Notes: generated by a model from the sequence alone, not told the origin. A stretch of 27,157 nucleotides of DNA from Azoarcus sp. (GCA_031259795.1 JAIRLA010000127.1:1-27157), one strand, 5' to 3'. Counted from the stretch's first letter, positions 1 through 8,663 are shown. Made by a program: numbers and translations.

Positions 1-27
1 CCCCAGAGGTATCTACCATTCCGATAC

Positions 28-92
28 AGCGGCGCTTCGCGCCGGAGGGAACGAACTGGATTGCCGCGTCGCTGCGCTCCTCGCACTGACGA
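28..92 (+). repeat. Dispersed repeat module, copy 1
   Basis: This is a CGGCGC/GCGCCG-type hairpin followed by a 45-base segment beginning GGAACGAACTGGATTGCC (48-92). The 45-base part matches 26752-26796 with only two differences by eye. The text (TCGCTGCGCTCCTCGCAATGACGA-like end) resembles a dispersed intergenic repeat known from several bacterial genomes. Its function is unknown; it has no open frame and no transposase. Confidence 0.75.
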
Positions 93-306
93 GTTCTCCC
101 GCTGGATTCCCCTCGCCCCCCGCAGGGGGGAGAGGGTGGCCGAAGGCCGGGAGAGGGGGGCGCCAACCATCCGGCGCGAAGCGCCGCTGATTTCTTGGCG
201 GTGGAGAGTGGACGGGCATTTCGTTCCTCCTGCCCTTTGTATCCAGCGGCGCTCTCGCGCCGGAGGGATGGAAACCCTCTCCCGCCCCTGACGGGGCACC
301 CTCTCG

Positions 307-392
307 CCCGCCAAGCGGGGGAGGGGAGTCCATCGGAAGAATGTGCCATTGCAAAAGCCTCCCCACCTCGTCATTGCGAGGAACGCGGCGAT
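307..392 (-). repeat. Dispersed repeat module, inverted copy of the right-end element
   Basis: Read on the minus strand, this segment contains in order a TCCTCGCAATGACGA-like block (near 370-388), GGCTTTTGCAATGGC (near 343-357), TTCTTCCGATGG, and CTCCCCCGCTTGGCGGG (near 307-323). The same blocks occur in the same order on the plus strand at 26782-26906. It is therefore an inverted, diverged copy of that element, lying just downstream of lipA. Confidence 0.7.
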
Positions 393-426
393 GCCGACCG
401 AATCTGGCTCCCGCCCCTTGCTCAGG

Positions 427-1374
427 TCAAACCACTCCCGCTCCGTGGGCTTGCTTGTCCGCCCAGTAGCTCGAACGCACCATCGGCCCGCAGGCGGCAT
501 TCCTGAAGCCCATTTTCAGCGCCTCGCGCTCGAACATCTTGAATGTATCGGGGTGGACGTAGCGCAGCACCGGCAGATGCGCGGCGGAGGGTTGCAGGTA
601 TTGGCCGATGGTGAGCATGTCGACGCCATGGGCGCGCAGGTCGCCCATGGCGGCGAGGATTTCGTCGTCGTTCTCGCCCAGGCCGACCATCAGGCCGGAT
701 TTGGTGGGCACGCCGGGGTAGCGCGCCCCGAAGGCGGCGAGGAGCGCGAGTGAACCGGCATAGTCCGCGCCGGGGCGCGCCTGGCGGTAGAGGCGCGGCA
801 CGGTTTCGATGTTGTGGTTCAGGACATCGGGCAGGGCATCGGCGAAGGCGGCGAGCGCGATCTTTTCGCGGCCACGGAAATCCGGCGCCAGCACTTCAAT
901 GGCGGTGGCGGGCGAGGCGGCGCGGATGGCGCGGATGCAGGCGGCGAAATGGGCCGCGCCGCCGTCGCGCAGGTCATCGCGGTCGACCGATGTGATGACG
1001 GCGTAGGCGAGCCGCATGGCCGCCACGGTCGCCGCCAGCGCGGCGGGTTCCGCGGGATCGAGGGCGGCGGGGCGGCCATGGCCGACGTCGCAGAACGGAC
1101 AGCGGCGGGTGCAGGCATCGCCCATGACCATGAAGGTGGCGGCGCCCTTGCCGAAACACTCGTGAATATTGGGGCAGGAGGCTTCTTCGCACACGGTGTG
1201 GAGGCGGTGCGCGCGCAGGGTGGATTTGATCTCGTGAAAACGCCCGGCCTCGTCGCCGGCGCCGATCCTGACCCGGATCCATTCCGGCTTTTTCAGGCGG
1301 GGGGCGGGCGCGATCTTGATGGGGATGCGGGCGGTCTTGTCCGCGCCGCGTTCCTTGCGGGGAGGGTGGGTCAT
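427..1374 (-). CDS. lipA: Lipoyl synthase
   Basis: A radical-SAM enzyme that inserts two sulfur atoms into protein-bound octanoyl groups to make lipoyl cofactors in the cytoplasm. The auxiliary iron-sulfur cluster cysteines are visible as C-x4-C-x5-C (C62, C67, C73), the radical-SAM cluster as CTRRCPFC (C88, C92, C95), and the C-terminal RSSYWAD serine ligand is present. At 315 residues the length is normal for the family. The open frame extends further upstream, but the start [10 protein letters not shown] is chosen because homology begins there and a GGAG sits a few bases upstream; the extra N-terminal residues overlap lipB. It is the last gene of the dacA-to-lipA series, 61 bases after lipB, consistent with LipB supplying the octanoylated substrate. 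Confidence 0.97.
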   Translation of the reverse strand: MTHPPRKERGADKTARIPIKIAPAPRLKKPEWIRVRIGAGDEAGRFHEIKSTLRAHRLHTVCEEASCPNIHECFGKGAATFMVMGDACTRRCPFCDVGHGRPAALDPAEPAALAATVAAMRLAYAVITSVDRDDLRDGGAAHFAACIRAIRAASPATAIEVLAPDFRGREKIALAAFADALPDVLNHNIETVPRLYRQARPGADYAGSLALLAAFGARYPGVPTKSGLMVGLGENDDEILAAMGDLRAHGVDMLTIGQYLQPSAAHLPVLRYVHPDTFKMFEREALKMGFRNAACGPMVRSSYWADKQAHGAGVV

Positions 1375-1435
1375 GGGGTCTCCGGTTTTTCGCGCCGGGT
1401 TCGCCCGCACGGGCGGGCGGCTAGGGTAGGGCGTG

Positions 1436-2101
1436 TCATGGCGTCTCCGGCTTTTCGCCAGGCGGGGGCAAAAGGCGCAACAGGTGGGCGAGCAGGCGTT
1501 CGCCAACGGCGTCCACGCTGTCATCGATGCCGAAATCGGCCAGCCGCACGGTTTCCAGGCCCGGATAGCCGCAAGGGTTGATCCACGAGAAGGGCGTGAG
1601 ATCAAGGTTTACGTTGAGGCTCAGGCCATGGTAGCTGCAACCGTTTTTCACTCTCAGGCCAAGCGCGCCGATCTTGCCGCCGCTGATGTAGACGCCCGGC
1701 GCGCCGCGCCTGCGTTCGGCGCGGAGGCCGCAGTCGGCCAGCGTGGCGATCATGGCTTCTTCCATCAGGCGGACGAACTCGCGCACCTTGAGCCGTCGCC
1801 GGGGCAGGTCGATGAGGAGATAGGCGACCAGTTGGCCGGGGCCGTGGTAGGTGATTTGTCCGCCGCGGTCGATGCGGGCGAGTGGGATGTCGTCCGGGTT
1901 TTGCAGCAGGTGCGCGGGGTCGCCGGCCAGTCCGAGCGTGAAAATGGGCGGATGTTCGAGCAGCCAGATTTCGTCGGCGGTATCCGCGCCGCGCGCGACG
2001 GTGAAGGCCCGCATGGCTTCGAGGGTGGAGGCATGATCGGCCAGTCCAAGGCGTTTGACTTGCAAGGCGTTGATTTCAGCCCCCGATTGGCTGTCCGGCA
2101 T
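1436..2101 (-). CDS. lipB: Octanoyl-[acyl-carrier-protein]-protein N-octanoyltransferase
   Basis: Transfers octanoyl from acyl carrier protein to the lipoyl domains of 2-oxoacid dehydrogenases and the glycine cleavage H protein, the step before LipA. It shows [12 protein letters not shown] (79-90), GGKIGALG with the active lysine K143, and INPCGYPG with the catalytic cysteine C177. The start [13 protein letters not shown] gives 221 residues, typical of LipB. The open frame continues upstream, but those residues are out of character and belong to an overlapping gene. The first 26 bases overlap the end of the small membrane-protein gene, which suggests translational coupling. Confidence 0.96.
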   Translation of the reverse strand: MPDSQSGAEINALQVKRLGLADHASTLEAMRAFTVARGADTADEIWLLEHPPIFTLGLAGDPAHLLQNPDDIPLARIDRGGQITYHGPGQLVAYLLIDLPRRRLKVREFVRLMEEAMIATLADCGLRAERRRGAPGVYISGGKIGALGLRVKNGCSYHGLSLNVNLDLTPFSWINPCGYPGLETVRLADFGIDDSVDAVGERLLAHLLRLLPPPGEKPETP

Positions 2102-2480
2102 CCGGGTCTTTCCATAGCGTGGCGGGCAAGAACAAAAACAGCGCCAAAAGTGCGATAGGCGCAGCCATGTATGAGCAAAAAGGGAAGCCGACCGCCATGG
2201 CAACAAAAGTAAACTCCGATATTTTCCGGGCAAGCTCCAGCTTGAACCAGCAGCCAATGGCGAGGAAACAAGGTAGAAGGAACAAGAGTAAAAGCAGGAG
2301 AAGTACGAGGAAATAGCGAAACATGGCAAAGATGGAAAGAGTACCCGGAATTACGGAGGTGTATAACAGCAAAATGCCGTAAAGTGCGGGGATGCCGCAC
2401 AACATCATGACGATAATATGATAGCAACTCGCCTTGATATGGTTATTCCTGTAAATCGCGCTTTCCCATCGCTTCAGCAT
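2076..2480 (-). CDS. Small hydrophobic membrane protein of unknown function
   Basis: Not recognised. The 134-residue product has a hydrophobic stretch around residues 18-45, a leucine-rich segment around 56-80 (including LLLLLLLFLLPCF), and a further segment near 93-120, so three or four membrane passes are likely. An AAGGG lies about 8 bases upstream of the ATG, 16 bases after the ybeD stop, and the 3' end overlaps lipB by 26 bases. The spacing, orientation and ribosome site argue it is translated as part of the operon. The DNA is visibly more AT-rich than its neighbours, which hints at a later insertion between ybeD and lipB, genes that are usually adjacent. Confidence 0.65.
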   Translation of the reverse strand: MLKRWESAIYRNNHIKASCYHIIVMMLCGIPALYGILLLYTSVIPGTLSIFAMFRYFLVLLLLLLLFLLPCFLAIGCWFKLELARKISEFTFVAMAVGFPFCSYMAAPIALLALFLFLPATLWKDPDAGQPIGG

Positions 2481-2496
2481 CGCTGGTTTCCCTTGT

Positions 2497-2775
2497 TCAA
2501 AGCACTACCTTCACCATGGGATGAGCGCTCAATTCCCGGTAGAGCGCGTCGACCTGTTGTTGTGAACGGGCGCGAAAGGTGCAGGTGAGCGACAGGTAAT
2601 TGCCTTTGCCCGAGAGCCGCATCCGCATGGCGGCGGGATCGAAATCGGGCGCGTGGCGCAGCACGACCGCGAGAATCGCCTGGGCGAAATCGTCGGCGCG
2701 CGCCCCCATGATCTTGATGGGAAACTCGCACGGGTATTCGATCAGGGTGGCGCGGGGTTCGTTCGCCTCAGCCAT
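2497..2775 (-). CDS. ybeD: DUF493 family protein (YbeD-like)
   Basis: A 92-residue protein of the DUF493/YbeD family, with the characteristic YPCEFPIKIMG near residues 14-24 and a compact alpha-beta pattern. Family members have an ACT-like fold and commonly sit next to lipB; a regulatory role linked to lipoate or allosteric control has been suggested but no reaction is known. The start overlaps the end of dat by 8 bases, indicating coupled translation. The gene symbol is used by analogy with the enterobacterial gene. Confidence 0.88.
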   Translation of the reverse strand: MAEANEPRATLIEYPCEFPIKIMGARADDFAQAILAVVLRHAPDFDPAAMRMRLSGKGNYLSLTCTFRARSQQQVDALYRELSAHPMVKVVL

Positions 2776-3625
2776 GGCGCATCACCGTATCCTTGAATTC
2801 CCGATACCAGCCATGCATGCGGCGCGCGCATTCGCCGGGACGGCCACTGCCCACGGGCTGGCCATCGAGGGTGGTGATGGGCAGCACTTCCTTGGTCGAC
2901 GAGGTCATCCACAGTTCGTCGGCGCCGCGCGCTTCTTCTTCGCGGATTTCGCGCACCGCGTGCGGCAGCGCATGGCGCGCGGCCAGTTCGAGGATGATGT
3001 CGTAAGTGATGCCGGGCAGCGCCAGATGGCTCTTGGGCGGCGCGAGCAGCACGCCATCGCGCACGGCGAAAATATTGGACGCCGCCCCTTCGGTGAGAAA
3101 ACCGTCGCGGAAAAGCACGGCTTCGGCGCACCCCGCGTCGACCGCCTGCTGGCGCAGCAGGCAATTGGCGAGCAGGGAGATGGTCTTGAGGTCGCAGCGC
3201 AGCCAACGGTAGTCGACGGCGCTGACCGCGGCGACGCCGTGTTCGAGTTGTTCTTGGTCAGGCGTGGCGAGCGCTTCGCTCATGAGAAAAACGGTCGGGC
3301 GGATGTGCGCCGGAAAGGCGTGCCGCCGCATGCGATCGGCGCCGCGCGTGACTTGCAGATACACCGACTGGTCGTCCCACGGATTGCCGGCCACGATCCG
3401 GGCGACGATCTCCTCCCATGCTCCGGCTGGATGCGGATTGGGCAGCCGGAGCGCGCGCAGGGTGTTTTCCAGCCGGGCGAGGTGCTCGGCGAGGCGGAAA
3501 GGCCGGCGCGAATACACGGGAATCACTTCGTAAGCGCCATCGCCGAACAGAAAGCCGCGATCGAGCGGCGACACGCGCGCTTCCTCCAGGGGCAGGAAAT
3601 TACCGTCGAGATAGCACAACATCAT
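2768..3625 (-). CDS. dat: D-amino-acid (D-alanine) transaminase, PLP class IV
   Basis: A fold-type IV PLP aminotransferase that interconverts D-alanine or D-glutamate with 2-oxo acids. Visible features are the N-terminal LDGNFLP and LDRGFLFGDGAYEV, the PLP lysine in RCDLKTISLLAN (K147), and the acidic cofactor-binding residue in GFLTEGAASNIF (E179). These patterns fit D-amino-acid transaminase better than branched-chain aminotransferase, but substrate is inferred. The start ATGATG is preceded by GGAGGG five bases upstream, giving 285 residues; the 21 residues further upstream in the frame are rejected. It lies 31 bases after dacA, so D-amino-acid supply and peptidoglycan trimming appear co-transcribed. 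Confidence 0.9.
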   Translation of the reverse strand: MMLCYLDGNFLPLEEARVSPLDRGFLFGDGAYEVIPVYSRRPFRLAEHLARLENTLRALRLPNPHPAGAWEEIVARIVAGNPWDDQSVYLQVTRGADRMRRHAFPAHIRPTVFLMSEALATPDQEQLEHGVAAVSAVDYRWLRCDLKTISLLANCLLRQQAVDAGCAEAVLFRDGFLTEGAASNIFAVRDGVLLAPPKSHLALPGITYDIILELAARHALPHAVREIREEEARGADELWMTSSTKEVLPITTLDGQPVGSGRPGECARRMHGWYREFKDTVMRHG

Positions 3626-3656
3626 TGATGCCCTCCATTCGCCGCGCCGCCGGGAT

Positions 3657-4802
3657 TCAGAGGCTCTTGAACCACAACACGATGGCATCCCACAGGCGGC
3701 CGAAAAAGCCGGCCAGCGGGACCTCTTTCAGAGCGGTCACGGGATACTGTCCATACGTTTCGCCATCGATGGTGAGCTTGAGAGTGCCAATCTCCTGTCC
3801 TTGCGTCAATGGCGCGAGCACCGGCTGGCGGCTTTCCAGAACCGCCTCGATCCGGTTGGCCTTGTCCCGGGGCAGGGAGAGGATGAAATCCTGGGGAAAG
3901 CCCGCGTCCACCCAATCCTCCTTGCCTTTCCACACCCGGAAACGCGACAGGCTCTGCCCGGCGGAGTAGAGCCGTACCGTGTCGTAGAACTGGAAGCCAT
4001 AATTGAGCAGCTTGAGCGACTCCTGCGCGCGCACGTTTTCGGATGCCGCGCCGAGCACCACCGCGACCAGGCGACGCGGCCCGCGCTTGGCGCTCGACAC
4101 GAGGCAGTAGCCCGCCGCCCTGGTATGGCCGGTCTTCATGCCGTCGACGGTGGGATCGAGCCACAACAAGCGATTGCGGTTGGGCTGTTCGATGCCGTTG
4201 TACATATAGGACTTGATGGAATAAAAACCGTAGTACTCGGGAAAGTCACGAATGATCGCGCCGGCGAGAATGGCCAGGTCGCGCGCGGTGGTGTAATGCC
4301 CCGGATCGGGCAGGCCGTTGGAATTGGCGAAGCGGGTATTCTTCATGCCCAGGCGCTCGGCCTCCCGGTTCATCAGTCCGACGAAACTTTCTTCATCGCC
4401 GGCGAGCAATTCGGCCAGCGCCACACAGGCGTCGTTGCCGGATTGCACGATGACGCCGCGAATCAGTTCCCCCGCCGTCACAGGCTTGCGCGGCTCGATG
4501 TACATGCGCGAGCCTTCCTGGCGCCATGCCCGCTCCGACACCGGCACGGCCTGCTCCTCGTTGATCGTCCCCGCTTTCAGCGCCGCGAAGGTGAGGTAAG
4601 CCGTCATCAGCTTGGTGAGCGAAGCGGGCTCGACCCGGCCATCCGGATCATTGCCCGTCAGCGCCTGTCCGGTGGCATGGTCGACCAGTACCCAGGACTT
4701 GGCCGCCAGTACCGGCGCGGGCGCTGTCTGCGCGGCGGCCGCGAGCGGAAAGAAGAAACACGAGAAAGCAAGAAAAAAATACGGAGCGAGAAAACGCATC
4801 AT
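3657..4802 (-). CDS. dacA: D-alanyl-D-alanine carboxypeptidase (penicillin-binding protein 5/6 type)
   Basis: A periplasmic serine DD-carboxypeptidase that removes the terminal D-alanine from peptidoglycan stem peptides. Counting from the chosen start, the motifs are SLTK (61-64), SGN (121-123) and KTG (223-225), followed by the PBP5-type C-terminal beta domain and an amphipathic tail (GFFGRLWDAIVLWF) that anchors family members to the membrane. The N-terminus is a signal peptide ending near AAAAQT. The start is uncertain: MMRFLAPYFF is preferred because a signal peptide follows directly; an in-frame ATG upstream (position 4898) would add 32 residues before it. It is the first gene of the dacA-dat-ybeD-lipB-lipA series. 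The symbol dacC would be equally defensible. Confidence 0.93.
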   Translation of the reverse strand: MMRFLAPYFFLAFSCFFFPLAAAAQTAPAPVLAAKSWVLVDHATGQALTGNDPDGRVEPASLTKLMTAYLTFAALKAGTINEEQAVPVSERAWRQEGSRMYIEPRKPVTAGELIRGVIVQSGNDACVALAELLAGDEESFVGLMNREAERLGMKNTRFANSNGLPDPGHYTTARDLAILAGAIIRDFPEYYGFYSIKSYMYNGIEQPNRNRLLWLDPTVDGMKTGHTRAAGYCLVSSAKRGPRRLVAVVLGAASENVRAQESLKLLNYGFQFYDTVRLYSAGQSLSRFRVWKGKEDWVDAGFPQDFILSLPRDKANRIEAVLESRQPVLAPLTQGQEIGTLKLTIDGETYGQYPVTALKEVPLAGFFGRLWDAIVLWFKSL

Positions 4803-5053
4803 GAAAACCCGGAAAACAGGAAATGCAAATACAGGAGGAGAAGCCGGGAGCGGCCCGGTTTCGATTGCCGCTTTCATTACCTTGGCGCTATTTTTCATCC
4901 GGAAGACGCGGAGCCGCCATCGAAAGGCGGAAATCGCCGCCGTTCCCGGCTCTTCAGTAGAGTGGCGGCTTTCGTGGCATCCGGGGCAATCGCGGCGCCA
5001 TGGTTGACGCCATATCTCGGCACAAGGGGCGAAAGAACAGGTGGAGAAGTGAA

Positions 5054-5078
5054 CAAAAGGCGGGCGCTCCGCGCCCGC
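5054..5078 (-). terminator. Possible rho-independent terminator for the GGDEF-EAL transcript
   Basis: A perfect 8-bp stem GCGGGCGC/GCGCCCGC with a 3-base loop occupies 5060-5078. On the minus strand it is followed by CCTTTTGTT, a short T-tract. It lies about 240 bases past the stop of the GGDEF-EAL gene and upstream of dacA, so it would separate the two transcripts. The T-tract is short, so this is moderate evidence. Confidence 0.45.
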
Positions 5079-5140
5079 TCCAGCAAATCCGCATTTTCAT
5101 TATTCATGGGAATGCAGCCAGCCATTCCAGATCTCCAGTA

Positions 5141-5176
5141 AATACGCCTCAAGCCGATAATACGCCTCAAGCCGAT
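5141..5176. repeat. Perfect 18-bp tandem duplication
   Basis: AATACGCCTCAAGCCGAT occurs twice in immediate succession (5141-5158 and 5159-5176) with no mismatches. It sits in the gene-free interval between dacA and the GGDEF-EAL gene, so it is a likely slippage-generated repeat or paired site. Confidence 0.9.
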
Positions 5177-5321
5177 CACCGGCCGGCGCGGAAGCATCCT
5201 ATATTCATTTGATATAAGTGTCAAGCCCGGAGGGCATTGGGGGAATTTCCCGCGTCCGCCCGGCAAATCACGATTACTTCCGGAAATACGCCCGCGGCTT
5301 CCGGCAATCGCGGCCGGGTTT

Positions 5322-8300
5322 TCAGGTTTTCGGCGCGTTGCCGCGTCCCTGTTCGAGATAGGCGCGGGTATCCTCCGCATTCATCGGGCGGGCGTGTTTG
5401 TAGCCCTGGATGATATCGCAGCGCAGGGTCTGGAAATAATCCCATTGCGTTTCGTTTTCCACGCCCTCCGCGATGAGCCGCATTCCCGTGGAGTGCGCGA
5501 CGACGGAGATGGCGGCGATGGTGGAATTCACTTTGATGTCGCCGATCCTGGAAGTGAAAAAATGGTCGATCTTGATCGCGTCGACCGGGTATTCGAACAG
5601 GTTTTCAAGCGCCGAACGTTCGACGACCAGCCGGTCGATGACGATTTCGATGCCCATTTCGCGCAGCTCCCTTATCATGGTCACGGTCTGGGTCGAAGAA
5701 TTACGCAACAAGGTGTATTCCGATATTTCAAACGCCACATATTGCGTATCGACCTGATAGGCGTTCAGGATGGCCTGGACGCGCGCGATAAAGCCGCTCT
5801 GCTCGAAATGCCTTGGCGAGATATTGAACGAAATGCGGCCCGAGAACAGACCTTCGTCCAGCCATTCCCGTACATGGGAACAGGCCATGCGCAGGATATG
5901 AAAGTCGATTTCGCGGCAAACGCCGCAATGCTCGGCGGCTTCCATGAACTCTCCGGGCAAAAGCATGCCTTTCTCCGGATGCATCCAGCGCGCCAGCACT
6001 TCGAGGTAGAGGACGCGGTGCGTGCTCATGCAATAAAGCGGCTGGAAATACGGTATGAATTGGCGCTCGTCCAGAGCCACGCGCAATGCTTTTTCCAGAC
6101 GAATGGAGGTGAAGAGTTTTTCTTGTATTTTTTCTTCAAAGAATTTGTAGCGCATTCCGCCGGATGTTTTGGAAGCGTACATCGCCATATCGGCATTCTT
6201 GATGATTTCCTCGGGGTCCTGGTCTTTCTTGTCGCTGAGGAAGGTCGCAATACCGATGCTGACGTTGATGTTCATTTTGTTGCCGGCCAGCATGACGGGA
6301 GTGCGGAGGCGGTCCAGGATGTCCTGCGCCAGGATGGCGGCCTGCTCCGGCCTGTCGATGCCGTTCATGATGACGGCGAATTCGTCGCCGCCCAGCCGCG
6401 CCGCCGTGTCCATCCGGCGCACCCGTTCTTGCAGGACGTTGCCCATGTGTTCCAGCAGCATGTCGCCCACGGTATGCCCCAGGGTGTCGTTGACTTGCTT
6501 GAATTGGTCGAGATCGAAGAAAAGCAACGCGCCATGTTTGCCCGAACGCCCGCTCTGGCTGACCGCTTTCTGCAATTGTTCGTTGAACAGCATGCGGTTG
6601 GCGAGGCCGGTGAGCGGATCGTGCCCGGCCAGGTATTGCGCTTTTTCTTCCGCGGCGCGGCGGATGCAGATTTCTTCGGAAAGCTGGCGGTTGGTTTCCG
6701 ACAGTTCCCGTGTGCGCACTTCGACAATTTTTTCCAGATTGTCGTGCATGTCGCGCAGTTCGGATTCGGCCCGGGTGCGAACCAGGATTTCTTTTTCCAG
6801 TTCGGTGACGTTCTTGTTCAGGTCTTCCGCCATTTCGTTGAACGTGCCGGCGAGCGAGGTAATTTCGTCTTCGTATTTGTAGTGGAAACGGAAATCTTTT
6901 TCTCCAAGGCGGTAGCGGTTGAAACCTTCGTCGAGCCAGCCGATTTTCTTCGTCAGGAACGAGGCCATCCAGATGGCGATGATGATGACCGCCACGATCA
7001 GGATGAGGGTCGATACCGTCAACCGCGAGGCGGCCTGCGCGAGGTCGTCGTGCAGCAGGCGGCTGGCTTCGTCGCCGTGGCGCCGCATTTCATCGTTGAC
7101 GGCCGTGATGATGCCGTCGAGGCGTTCTTTCGATTCGTTGGCGGCGCGGTGGAAATCGTCGACGTTGGCGCCGATGGTGACGATGCCGAAGCCGCGCTTG
7201 TTGCCCGCGGCTTCTGGGCTGTAGCGCCCGGTGTAGTAGGGAATGGCCGCGGTGGTGGTCAGTTTGTACAGGCCGCTCCACAAGATGAGGAAGGAGCCGG
7301 AGCCGCCCTGGTCGGCGAGGTTGTACCAGCCCACGCATTGCGGGGCGAAATTGAGCCAGCGGCAATCGAGGCCGACATTGCCGCGCTCGGTCAGTTCCCG
7401 CGCCGGTTTGCGGCTTTGCAATTGGTCGACGAAAGTCGGCGCGCTTTGCATGTACTCGGGCCAGCTTTTGCCGCTTTTCCGCCACTCTTCATATATCCTG
7501 TCTTCCAGCCAGGGGATGTGCGGCTCGCCGTCCTCGTCGTAGCCGACGATGGAGTGGTGGCGGGGATGGACGATGCTGCGGCCCTTGTAGTCCCAGATGA
7601 AGGCGTAGTTGCCGTCGAAGGCGTCGTTGATGTCGCGGTAACGCTCGTCGGTGGGGACGATGTGGTCGGTAAACGACATCAGGTGATCGTGGTTCAGCGC
7701 CAGCGTCACCCAGCCGATGATCTTGCCGTTCTTCGTCACGGGCGTCGCCCAGCGCATGATGCCCCGGAAGCGTTTGCCGACCGGATTTTCCTTGCCGGCG
7801 TAGGCGTGTTTTTCCGGCTCGAAGGCGATGCCGCGCTCCTTGGCGGCCTGCGGGGTGAATTTGCCGATGATCTGCGAGCCGACGTAGGCGCCGATGACTT
7901 CGGAGACGTAGATTTCGCCGGGTTCGAGCCGCTCCAGATCCGCGAAATAGGTTTCCGCCTTGGCGTAGGTGTTGCGCCGCTGCGAAACGTCCTTCAGCTC
8001 CGCGGGATGCTCCGGGGAGGTCGTGACCTTGAGTTTTTCCTTGCCATCCCGCCCGATGAAGGTCATTTCGAGATAAAGCGGCGCGCTTTCCGCGTTGAAC
8101 TCCACCGGGGCGCGGTAATGGAAGCTCGTGGCGTTGTCGCGGCTGCCCGGCTGGGCGACGTAATCATCCGCGGCGGGGATGGACTCGGGTTCCCAATCTT
8201 CGCCGTTTTCGCTCAGGCGCCATTTGCCATGCGTGACCAGGTTGCGGCGGCGCTGGTCTACGAAATTGCGGTAGGCCGCCTCGTCCGGCGCGAGGGTGGC

Positions 8301-8618
8301 GGCATGGAGAATGTCTACGTCGCGGGCGTACAGGAAATCCGCGACCCGGCGCGCGGTGTCGGTGGTCAGGCGCTCGATTTCGTCGCGCGCCCGCGCGTCG
8401 AGCGCGTTGACGGCGTCGTCGATCGCCATGTCGCCGACTTTCAGGATGGCCCGGTCGGCGGTGTCGACCAGACCGCTGATTTGTTCTCCGAGATGATCGG
8501 CCGTCGCGCGCGTCTGGCTCCAGGCGATCCAGAGCAGCAGTACCAGCGGCACCACTTTGATCGCAACGAACAGCAGGATCAGGCGAACGCGAACGGACAG
8601 CTTGAGCCAGAAATCCAT
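5322..8618 (-). CDS. Membrane-bound GGDEF-EAL protein with large periplasmic Cache-like sensor; EAL loop 6 degenerate
   Basis: A 1098-residue c-di-GMP signalling protein. TM1 is near residues 12-33; a periplasmic domain of about 500 residues follows, whose later half contains GRSIVHPRHHSIVG, reminiscent of dCache domains. TM2 is near 533-556, then a HAMP-like linker and coiled coil to about 680. The GGDEF motif is intact (743-747) with an RRMD inhibitory-site motif five residues before it, so diguanylate cyclase activity is likely. The EAL domain has EVL at 873-875, SFNISP, FEISE, IKID and QGY, but the loop normally reading DDFGTGYSSL is IDRLVVERSAL: D995 is kept and the next aspartate is R996. 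Hydrolysis of c-di-GMP is therefore doubtful. It follows rlpA by 64 bases on the same strand. Confidence 0.93.
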   Translation of the reverse strand: MDFWLKLSVRVRLILLFVAIKVVPLVLLLWIAWSQTRATADHLGEQISGLVDTADRAILKVGDMAIDDAVNALDARARDEIERLTTDTARRVADFLYARDVDILHAATLAPDEAAYRNFVDQRRRNLVTHGKWRLSENGEDWEPESIPAADDYVAQPGSRDNATSFHYRAPVEFNAESAPLYLEMTFIGRDGKEKLKVTTSPEHPAELKDVSQRRNTYAKAETYFADLERLEPGEIYVSEVIGAYVGSQIIGKFTPQAAKERGIAFEPEKHAYAGKENPVGKRFRGIMRWATPVTKNGKIIGWVTLALNHDHLMSFTDHIVPTDERYRDINDAFDGNYAFIWDYKGRSIVHPRHHSIVGYDEDGEPHIPWLEDRIYEEWRKSGKSWPEYMQSAPTFVDQLQSRKPARELTERGNVGLDCRWLNFAPQCVGWYNLADQGGSGSFLILWSGLYKLTTTAAIPYYTGRYSPEAAGNKRGFGIVTIGANVDDFHRAANESKERLDGIITAVNDEMRRHGDEASRLLHDDLAQAASRLTVSTLILIVAVIIIAIWMASFLTKKIGWLDEGFNRYRLGEKDFRFHYKYEDEITSLAGTFNEMAEDLNKNVTELEKEILVRTRAESELRDMHDNLEKIVEVRTRELSETNRQLSEEICIRRAAEEKAQYLAGHDPLTGLANRMLFNEQLQKAVSQSGRSGKHGALLFFDLDQFKQVNDTLGHTVGDMLLEHMGNVLQERVRRMDTAARLGGDEFAVIMNGIDRPEQAAILAQDILDRLRTPVMLAGNKMNINVSIGIATFLSDKKDQDPEEIIKNADMAMYASKTSGGMRYKFFEEKIQEKLFTSIRLEKALRVALDERQFIPYFQPLYCMSTHRVLYLEVLARWMHPEKGMLLPGEFMEAAEHCGVCREIDFHILRMACSHVREWLDEGLFSGRISFNISPRHFEQSGFIARVQAILNAYQVDTQYVAFEISEYTLLRNSSTQTVTMIRELREMGIEIVIDRLVVERSALENLFEYPVDAIKIDHFFTSRIGDIKVNSTIAAISVVAHSTGMRLIAEGVENETQWDYFQTLRCDIIQGYKHARPMNAEDTRAYLEQGRGNAPKT

Positions 8619-8663
8619 GGCTTTTTTCTACCGGCGTAGATTCAGGCCGTCTATTCTGACCTC

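Larger units (their letters stand above)
1..426. repeat. Repeat-rich gene-free region downstream of lipA
   Basis: No convincing gene lies here; the reading frames run through simple hairpins and repeats. Short GC-rich hairpins include GGCGC-TTC-GCGCC at 31-43, six C and six G around GCA at 116-130, GGCC-GAA-GGCC near 138-148, CGGCGC-GAA-GCGCCG at 172-186, GGCGC-TCTC-GCGCC at 48-61 of the third hundred (248-261), and CCCGC-CAA-GCGGG at 307-319. Several of these modules recur at 26630-26926. No hairpin is followed by a clear T-run in the lipA direction, so I cannot point to a definite lipA terminator, although the 307-319 or 116-130 stem could stop transcription. Confidence 0.75.
4803..5321. 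other. Intergenic region between dacA and the GGDEF-EAL gene
   Basis: No credible gene is seen. It should carry the dacA promoter, but no good -35/-10 pair stands out on the minus strand. It holds a CCGGG/CCCGG inverted repeat near 4844-4857, a terminator-like hairpin at 5060-5078 and an exact 18-base tandem duplication at 5141-5176. Confidence 0.6.

Noticed and set aside
13..366. 117-residue minus-strand frame at the left end
   Set aside because: It runs entirely through hairpins and repeats shared with the right end; proline/arginine-rich with no ribosome site.
3801..5141. 446-residue plus-strand frame opposite dacA
   Set aside because: Shadow of dacA, which has SLTK, SGN and KTG on the minus strand.
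5394..8639. 1081-residue plus-strand open frame opposite the GGDEF-EAL gene
   Set aside because: It is the antisense shadow of a GC-rich gene with clear GGDEF, EAL and HAMP motifs on the other strand. Its own composition is odd (rich in F, V, D and H) and has no recognisable domain.
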